Shown: one piece after another, positions 48,133 to 53,534 of the stretch
How the letters are laid out: each line of letters starts with the position of its first letter
How positions within the stretch are numbered: position 1 is the stretch's first letter
Source: Acidobacteriaceae bacterium
Lineage (GTDB): Bacteria; Acidobacteriota; Terriglobia; Terriglobales; Acidobacteriaceae
Length of the DNA stretch: 53,534 nucleotides
NCBI GenBank assembly: GCA_003140235.1
Contig: PLJN01000156.1
Coordinates: forward strand, 19,456 to 72,989
Direction: 5' to 3'
The notes under the pieces: generated by a model
The model's database searches: none
Told to the model about the DNA's origin: nothing
Seen by the model: the letters and a program-made list of their open reading frames with translations, nothing else
Translations under genes and position numbers: made by a program

Positions 48133-50532
48133 ATGTACACCCTGTTGCAAGACGTTCGCTACGCGCTACGCATGATGCGCAAGTCACCTGCCTTCTCTTT
48201 GGCCGCCATTCTGACGCTGGCTCTGGGCATGGGCGCGAATACCGTGATGTTCAGCGTTCTGAATACTGTTTTGCTGCGTCCTCTTCCTTACCCGCATCCC
48301 GACCGGTTGGTGCAGATTTGGGAGACCGACTCCCGGCGTGGCGACACACATGGCGTGGTCTCGGCTTATAACTTCGTGGACTGGCGCAATCAAAGCCAAA
48401 CTTTAGCGCAGATGGCGACCTATGATTCCAATAGTGCCGTGCTCACCGGGCAGAAAGCGCCCCGGCGAGTCTACATTTCTTTCGTTTCCGCTGGTTTTTT
48501 CGATGTGCTTCAAATCACCCCCCTTAAGGGCCGTACTTTCCTGGCCGGCGAAGACGACCCGGGCAAAGACCGCGTGGTGGTCCTGAGCTATGGGGCATGG
48601 CAGCGGCATTTTGGCAGTGATCCAGGCATTGTGGGAAAAACCATTACTCTCGATGGCAACACGTATTCGGTTGTCGGCGTGATGCCTGGATCTTTTGCGT
48701 TTCCCGGACCCGGCACGGAAATGTGGTGCCTGCCGGGATTTGACTTGACCAAAGTCGGGCGTAGGCACCACGGTCTTCTCGCAGTCGGGCGGATGAAGCC
48801 CGGCATTCCTCTTGACCAGGCACAAGCTGAGATGAACACCATAGCTGACGGTCTGGACAAGCAGTATGGAACATTCGGCGGCGTCAGGTTGGTCGGGCTG
48901 CAAGACGAGACGGTAGGCAATGCGCGGCGTAGTCTGCTGGTGTTGTGGGCCGCCGTAATTGCCGTGCTGCTGATTGCCTGCGCCAATGTGGCCGGACTGC
49001 TTCTGGCCCGCGCGATCTCGCGACAAAAAGAAGTCGCCATTCGAGTCGCGCTAGGTGGTACCCGGACGCGTCTCATCCGGCAGTTTCTCACCGAGAGTGT
49101 CTTGCTGGCGCTTGCCGGAGGCGGTCTGGGTGTGCTGCTGGCACTCGGGGCAGGGCGGTTTGTGATCGCCAGCAGCAACGGAGCGATACCGCGCCTGCGC
49201 GACCTCCAGATCAACGCCTGGGTACTGGCATTTAGCGGTGCCGTTTGCATTGTCACCGGCGTGATGTTTGGCCTGGCTCCGGCTTTACATGCCTTGCGGT
49301 CTGCGTTGAACACTTCACTGAAGGAAGGAGGTTCAAGGTCTTCGCAACTCTCAGACCGGTTGCACTTGCGCAGCTTCTTCGTGGTATCTGAGCTTGCTCT
49401 CGCTGTGGTTCTGCTGGTCAGCGCCGGGCTGCTCACGAAGACTCTGTGGCGACTGCAACATGTCGATACGGGGTTCCAGTCCGAGAACATTCTTAGTTTC
49501 CGCTTCGCCCTGCCGCAAGCGAAATATCCGGAACCTCGTCAGCGAGCGGATTTGTATCAGCGGATTGAAGAGCGGCTGGCAGCCTTGCCCGGCGTTGAGT
49601 CGGTGGGCGCGACCAGCGGTCTGCCCTTCGGCGGCTCACGCTCCGCTACCTCTTTTGACATCGAGGGGCGCCCCTACGATGCGGCGCATATGCCCCTGCC
49701 CCACGCCGATTACCGCACCGTCAGCCCGGCTTATTTCCAGACAATGCGCATGCCTCTTCTCGAGGGTCGGGAGTTTACGCTGCACGACAGCCAGAGCGCG
49801 CCTTCTGTGACCGTTGTCAGCCAGGCCTTTGTCAGGAAATTTTTTCCTGACCGCGGACCCATCGGGCAGCGCCTGAAAATCCATGATCAATTCTTTGAAA
49901 TTGTCGGCGTGGTCGCCGACATTAAGCAGGATGATCTGGCTGCGCCCGGTATCCCGGAAATGTACGCGTCGCATCTGCAAGCGGACGCGTCACCGACGGC
50001 ATTTTTTGTTGTGCGCAGCCGCACTGAGTTGCGCGCGCTGGCGGCTTCCGTCCGCAGCGCGGTTCAAGAGATCACACCCGATGAGCCTATCTACAGCCCG
50101 AGCAGCATGAATGACCTCCTCTCTCTCGCTATAGCGCCGCAAAAATTCAGCAGCCTGTTGCTCGGAATCTTTGCCGGGCTGGCTTTGCTGCTGGCGGCCA
50201 TCGGGATTTATGGAGTGATCTCGTACATGGTCGCCCAGCGCACGCACGAAATCGGCATTCGCATGGCTTTAGGTGCGGACAGGAAAGACGTGCTGCGCCT
50301 GATCCTGCGCCAGGGCGCTCGGATCGCGGCCATAGGCTTGACGCTGGGGACGGTCGCCGCGCTGGTGGCAACTCAGGCCCTTTCCAGTCTGCTATTTGGA
50401 GTGAACGCCAAAGACCCAGGCATCTTTCTGGGCGTGGGAGTTTTATTGGCGCTCGTCGTCCTAATGGCCAGCTATGTTCCCGCTCGCCGGGCTGCTAAGG
50501 TCGATCCGCTTGTGGCGCTACGCTGCGAGTAG
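48133..50532 (+). CDS. MacB/FtsX-type permease, acidobacterial duplicated orphan (ADOP) family
   Basis: The ATG at 48133 gives 799 residues. Two FtsX-MacB modules are each preceded by a periplasmic MacB_PCD-like domain. Helices occur at about 20-45, 280-305, 335-360, 375-400, 425-450 and three near the C-terminus (about 690-790). The start (MYTLLQDVRYALRMMRKSPAFSLAAILTLALGMGAN) and the repeated GIGMALGA-type motif are the ADOP signature. No ATPase is adjacent, which is what orphan means. The substrate is unknown; MacB relatives export peptides or act as mechanotransmitters. It diverges from murF-alr. Confidence 0.85.
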   Translation: MYTLLQDVRYALRMMRKSPAFSLAAILTLALGMGANTVMFSVLNTVLLRPLPYPHPDRLVQIWETDSRRGDTHGVVSAYNFVDWRNQSQTLAQMATYDSNSAVLTGQKAPRRVYISFVSAGFFDVLQITPLKGRTFLAGEDDPGKDRVVVLSYGAWQRHFGSDPGIVGKTITLDGNTYSVVGVMPGSFAFPGPGTEMWCLPGFDLTKVGRRHHGLLAVGRMKPGIPLDQAQAEMNTIADGLDKQYGTFGGVRLVGLQDETVGNARRSLLVLWAAVIAVLLIACANVAGLLLARAISRQKEVAIRVALGGTRTRLIRQFLTESVLLALAGGGLGVLLALGAGRFVIASSNGAIPRLRDLQINAWVLAFSGAVCIVTGVMFGLAPALHALRSALNTSLKEGGSRSSQLSDRLHLRSFFVVSELALAVVLLVSAGLLTKTLWRLQHVDTGFQSENILSFRFALPQAKYPEPRQRADLYQRIEERLAALPGVESVGATSGLPFGGSRSATSFDIEGRPYDAAHMPLPHADYRTVSPAYFQTMRMPLLEGREFTLHDSQSAPSVTVVSQAFVRKFFPDRGPIGQRLKIHDQFFEIVGVVADIKQDDLAAPGIPEMYASHLQADASPTAFFVVRSRTELRALAASVRSAVQEITPDEPIYSPSSMNDLLSLAIAPQKFSSLLLGIFAGLALLLAAIGIYGVISYMVAQRTHEIGIRMALGADRKDVLRLILRQGARIAAIGLTLGTVAALVATQALSSLLFGVNAKDPGIFLGVGVLLALVVLMASYVPARRAAKVDPLVALRCE

Positions 50533-50689
50533 TCTTCCTGCCCGGCCAGCGCGGCTGACGCTGTTCACAATTCCGCCAGCCTAACAATGGCAATGATCGC
50601 CGTTGAACCCGCCCTAAGCGCAGTTGAATGCTCCAGAATATGTGCATCCGCGATGATCTTCTAGAATCAATGTTCACATAAAATTTCAA

Positions 50690-51790
50690 ATGCTCAGCCT
50701 CTACCAGAAGTGGATGTATTCGTGGGAGACGCGTCTCACCAGCCGCGACACCAATCGTGTGGTGCGTCCGCTGGAATGGGGACTGGACTGGGCGCGCCGC
50801 TGGCCGCTGGTGAACGGCGACTGTCCGCAGTCGGAAGAGGGCTGCGAACCCTACCTGCATGGATTGAACGACCGCATTGTGGCCCGCAGTGACGACTTTT
50901 ACGCCTACGACACACCGACTGATTTTCGCCTGGAAACACGCAAGATTGAACTCTTCCCGACCGGCAGCAATGCGGCAGACAAAGTACCCAAGGGTGACGG
51001 AGAATTCCTGCGCTTTACCTCGCCGGCGACTACGCCCTATCCGGAAAATGATCTGGTCAACGCTCGCTGGTTCCCGGCCGAAGGCAAGCGCGCTGTAATA
51101 GTGCTGCCGCACTGGAACGCCAATGGCATCGCCTACAACGCGCTCGGTCCCATGCTGAACCGTTTTGGCGTGTCCATGTTGCGGCTGAGCAAACCTTACC
51201 ATGACATTCGCCGTCCGCGCGAGACGGTGCGGTCGGACTACGCTGTGTCGCCCAACATTTGCCGCACGATTGACGCCGCTCGCCAGGCGGTGGTTGATGT
51301 GCGTTCTTGCATCGACTGGCTGGAATCGCAAGGAAAAGAAAGCGTAGGGATTCTCGGAACCAGCCTCGGATCGTGCTATGCGTTCATCGCCGCAGCGCAT
51401 GACAAGCGGCTCAAGGTCAATGTGTTTAACCACGCGTCAACCTACGTGGCTGACGTTTGCTGGACCGGACAATCGACTCGCCACGTGCGTGAAGGCTTTG
51501 AAAACCATGGCTTAACGCTCGACCGTCTGCGCCAGATGTGGCTGAGCATCAGCCCCATGGCCTATTTCGACAAGTTTGCGCGCTTCCCGAAAAAGTGTCT
51601 GATGATCTACGCCAAATACGACCTGACATTTCTGCCCGAATTCTCACTCCAGGTCGCCCATGAATTCCGCAGCCGTGGCACCGATGTGAAGACTGTTGTT
51701 CTCCCGTGCGGTCACTACACAACAGGTGAGACGCCGTTCAAGTTTTTAGATGCGTATCACATGGTCAGGTTTCTAGTGAAGAATCTGTGA
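50690..51790 (+). CDS. Alpha/beta-hydrolase
   Basis: A 366-residue cytoplasmic protein with an alpha/beta-hydrolase fold. The nucleophile elbow is GILGTSLGSCYA (Ser near residue 224), the acid is in IYAKYDLTFLPEF (Asp) and the base His in PCGHYTTGE. The oxyanion strand is AVIVLPHWNANG. The N-terminal 120 residues (WMYSWETRLTSRDTNRVVRPLEWG) form a cap-like extension. No substrate can be inferred. TAAAAT (50679-50684) ends 5 nt before the ATG with no Shine-Dalgarno, another nearly leaderless start. It lies alone between convergent and divergent neighbours. Confidence 0.75.
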   Translation: MLSLYQKWMYSWETRLTSRDTNRVVRPLEWGLDWARRWPLVNGDCPQSEEGCEPYLHGLNDRIVARSDDFYAYDTPTDFRLETRKIELFPTGSNAADKVPKGDGEFLRFTSPATTPYPENDLVNARWFPAEGKRAVIVLPHWNANGIAYNALGPMLNRFGVSMLRLSKPYHDIRRPRETVRSDYAVSPNICRTIDAARQAVVDVRSCIDWLESQGKESVGILGTSLGSCYAFIAAAHDKRLKVNVFNHASTYVADVCWTGQSTRHVREGFENHGLTLDRLRQMWLSISPMAYFDKFARFPKKCLMIYAKYDLTFLPEFSLQVAHEFRSRGTDVKTVVLPCGHYTTGETPFKFLDAYHMVRFLVKNL

Positions 51791-51800
51791 CGTTCTTTTT

Positions 51801-51836
51801 CTAACATCCCGACCGGAGGGAGGGAGCCCTATCAGC
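51801..51836 (-). repeat. Dispersed repeat, copy E (variant palindrome, reversed)
   Basis: On the minus strand it reads GATAGGGCTCCCTC, then CCTCCGGTCGGGATG and TTAG. The palindrome is AGGGCTCCCT on that strand (51830-51821). It faces copy D head to head, 45 bp away. Confidence 0.5.
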
Positions 51837-51881
51837 TTCAATAATCTCTTGGGACCGACCGGCCAACCCTGAGCTTGTGAC

Positions 51882-51918
51882 ATAGGGTAGGGATCCCTCG
51901 CAACGCTCGGGATTTCAG
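51882..51918 (+). repeat. Dispersed AGGGATCCCT repeat, copy D
   Basis: The palindrome AGGGATCCCT (51889-51898) is followed by CGCAACGCTCGGGA and TTTCAG (51913-51918). A second TTTCAGAAAAAA occurs 12 bp later (near 51930). It lies between convergent genes. Confidence 0.65.
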
Positions 51919-51946
51919 AAAAAACAGGCTTTCAGAAAAAAGAAGC

Positions 51947-52726
51947 TTACCGTTTGCTCACCTCGTAATTGCCGAATGTTATTTCAACGGCAATGACTTG
52001 TGTGGGAAGCGTGACTCTAATCGAGACCTGGCCCGGCAGGCTGATACCCTGAATCTCCTGATACTTAATTTCAAATGCGACTCGCTGTTGGCCGTGATTG
52101 ATGTCTGAATCGATACTGGTCATCAGCAAGCCTTTGTCGGTTTTTGCAAACTTGGGGAACATGTCGATGATTGAGCCTTCTATGGTAGCTTTCATCTCGG
52201 TGATCAAATAGTCCCTGGTCAGCTTGATCTCAACATCAGAACCGCCGTCCTTTCCCAGGATGCGATAGTTATCGCCCTCTTGCTGGAGCGTCAAGCCGCT
52301 CTCGCTCTCCGAGAAAGGCCCGCTGAGCACCATCGACGTCCAGGTCTGATAGAAGCCGGACAGCATGTCCTGAAATCCACTGATCATCTGATCAAGGCTG
52401 GGATCAATCTTCTCGCCGGTCGTGGTGAAGGGCGTTATCTTCGACTGGCCCTGTTCATCAATCGAAACGGAGAAGCGCACCGGTTTTAGCAGCTTTAGCT
52501 TGGGGTTGTCCGGGGCGAGAGGCTTATGTTCAACGTCTTCCAAAAACTTTTGCCAGTTGGGAGTAACCGTGCACTTGAACGTCCTGAGGCCCTGCCCCTG
52601 AAGAGTGTAGTAAGAGGCCTTCGCGTTCTTAACGACCTCCTTAATGTCGGCGGCAAATACGGTGACGCTCAGGAACGCGCACAGGAACGCTGCGAACACG
52701 CTCTTACGGGCAAGGTATTTACTCAT
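51947..52726 (-). CDS. Secreted hypothetical protein
   Basis: A 259-residue exported protein with signal peptide to about residue 25 (VTVFAADIK). The mature part resembles LolA-like, outer-membrane lipoprotein carrier-type beta sheets: alternating strands with LKLLKPVRFSVSIDEQGQ and ISLPGQVSIRVTLPTQVIAVEITFGNYEVSKR at the end. AAGGA precedes the ATG. The gene ends just beyond copy D of the repeat. Function unknown. Confidence 0.65.
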   Translation of the reverse strand: MSKYLARKSVFAAFLCAFLSVTVFAADIKEVVKNAKASYYTLQGQGLRTFKCTVTPNWQKFLEDVEHKPLAPDNPKLKLLKPVRFSVSIDEQGQSKITPFTTTGEKIDPSLDQMISGFQDMLSGFYQTWTSMVLSGPFSESESGLTLQQEGDNYRILGKDGGSDVEIKLTRDYLITEMKATIEGSIIDMFPKFAKTDKGLLMTSIDSDINHGQQRVAFEIKYQEIQGISLPGQVSIRVTLPTQVIAVEITFGNYEVSKR

Positions 52727-52754
52727 TGCAGTCCTTCTTTCTGGGAGGCGAAGT

Positions 52755-53534
52755 CTATTTGTTTTTCCAAACCGGCTTGCGTTTCTCGATCACCGCGCGC
52801 AGGCCTTCCTGAACGTCTTCCAGGTTCATCAACTCGTTGAGGTAGAGGTCGTGGGATTTCTTCATGGCTTCTTTCAGCGGCAAACCCATGGCCCCTCCGA
52901 TCACCCGCTTGATGACTTCCAGCACCGGGCCGCTGAATTCGGAGATCCGCGCCATCAGAGACTCAACTTGCTGCGCCAGCTCGGCTTCCGGCACCAGTTT
53001 GTTCACAAAGCCGAAGCGCAGGGCCTCTTCTGCGGAGAGCGCTTCGCCGGTGAGGATAAGTTCATACGTTTTCTTCGGCCCGATGAGTTGCGGAAGCATG
53101 ACGGCCGCAAAAGGCGGAAACACCCCCAGCTTTACCTCGGGCTGCGCGAACTTGGCTTTCGGAGTGGCCAGGACCACGTCGGCAAATCCGACCAACTCCG
53201 AGCCGGCCCCGATCGCCGGGCCGTTCACCACCACGATGACCGGTTTGGAAATGTCGATCATCGCCTGGAAAACGCGCGTGAATGCGTCCAGGGTTTGGAA
53301 GACGCGGTCGGGGCGCGAGTCTTCCAGTGAAATGCCGGCGGAGAACGCCGCTTGTGACGACTGCAACAGAATGGCCTTAACCTCGCCCTGGCCGTTGAGA
53401 CCCTCAATGGCCTCGGCCATCTCTTTCATCATCGGCACGGTGAGCACGTTGTGCGGCGGATGGTTCAGCGTAAGGCGCGCCACGAACCCGGAAATCTCAA
53501 ACTGGATGTACTTATAGCTTTGTGAAGGCTTCTG
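52755..53534 (-). CDS. Enoyl-CoA hydratase/isomerase family protein (N-terminus outside window)
   Basis: The frame is open to the window edge: 17 codons precede the GTG at 53483 with no ATG, and they read like genuine N-terminal strand residues (KYIQFEISGF), so the start lies outside. The crotonase fold is complete from there: LNHPPHNVL, AFSAGISLED, then NGPAIGAGSELVGFADVVLA with the first catalytic Glu and FAQPEVKLGVFPPFA with the second. It probably hydrates or isomerises an acyl-CoA. The LNHPP start resembles cyclohexadienoyl-CoA hydratases, but the substrate is not certain. It ends 28 bp from the secreted protein start. Confidence 0.85.
   Translation of the reverse strand, partial: QKPSQSYKYIQFEISGFVARLTLNHPPHNVLTVPMMKEMAEAIEGLNGQGEVKAILLQSSQAAFSAGISLEDSRPDRVFQTLDAFTRVFQAMIDISKPVIVVVNGPAIGAGSELVGFADVVLATPKAKFAQPEVKLGVFPPFAAVMLPQLIGPKKTYELILTGEALSAEEALRFGFVNKLVPEAELAQQVESLMARISEFSGPVLEVIKRVIGGAMGLPLKEAMKKSHDLYLNELMNLEDVQEGLRAVIEKRKPVWKNK

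Noticed and set aside
1-53534. CRISPR arrays, tRNAs, rRNAs, insertion sequences, prophage genes
   Set aside because: Looked for on both strands. No regularly spaced repeats, tRNA-like folds, transposases, integrases or phage structural genes were seen.

Overview
The window looks like a stretch of a moderately GC-rich acidobacterial chromosome, most likely Terriglobia (Acidobacteria subdivision 1). The pointers are a MacB/FtsX-type permease of the acidobacterial duplicated orphan kind (48133-50532), many secreted hypothetical proteins between housekeeping genes, a large TonB-like protein, and a dispersed intergenic repeat built on AGGGATCCCT. This placement is inferred, because no rRNA or universal marker other than dnaB and murF-alr is present. 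I see no prophage, insertion sequence, CRISPR array or tRNA.

Layout. 1-3.9 kb: a TetR repressor with a double palindromic operator and the start of the exported-protein gene it overlaps; a lone TIR-domain protein; an XdhC / molybdenum-cofactor cytidylyltransferase / HAD phosphatase run. 3.9-10.9 kb: Fe-S scaffold, BtuF-like protein, thioredoxin-fold protein plus Nudix hydrolase, then a non-canonical Nramp transporter preceded by a PRC/MgtE_N/CBS regulator. 11-12.6 kb: anti-sigma and anti-anti-sigma pair, then an AhpD/CMD-family gene read through an in-frame TGA (a candidate selenoprotein with a SECIS-like hairpin). 12.7-18.2 kb: lipoprotein, glycosyltransferase and MFS transporter, a membrane protein with an internal duplication, and a thioredoxin-like secreted protein. 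18.3-27 kb: a SIMPL protein, an HK/RR pair, and a four-gene barrel / periplasmic-binding-protein / hybrid kinase / REC-kinase operon; three genes here carry single-base frameshifts. 27-36.3 kb: ABC exporter, QueF, and an adaptor/TPR/TolC operon. 36.4-43 kb: M28 peptidase, a cyclase-domain protein, a TonB-like protein. 43.0-45.5 kb: a probable structured small RNA with its own promoter and terminator, dnaB, and a MazF/RHH toxin-antitoxin pair. 45.5-53.5 kb: MurF-Alr fusion, permease, alpha/beta hydrolase, secreted protein, and an enoyl-CoA hydratase cut by the window edge.

Three signals go beyond gene content. First, the Cys-x-x-Sec reading of the AhpD-like gene. Second, the structured RNA upstream of dnaB. 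Third, a recurring arrangement in which a TATAAT-like hexamer lies 5-8 nt, often exactly 6 nt, before a start codon with no Shine-Dalgarno sequence, which implies leaderless transcription of many genes here.
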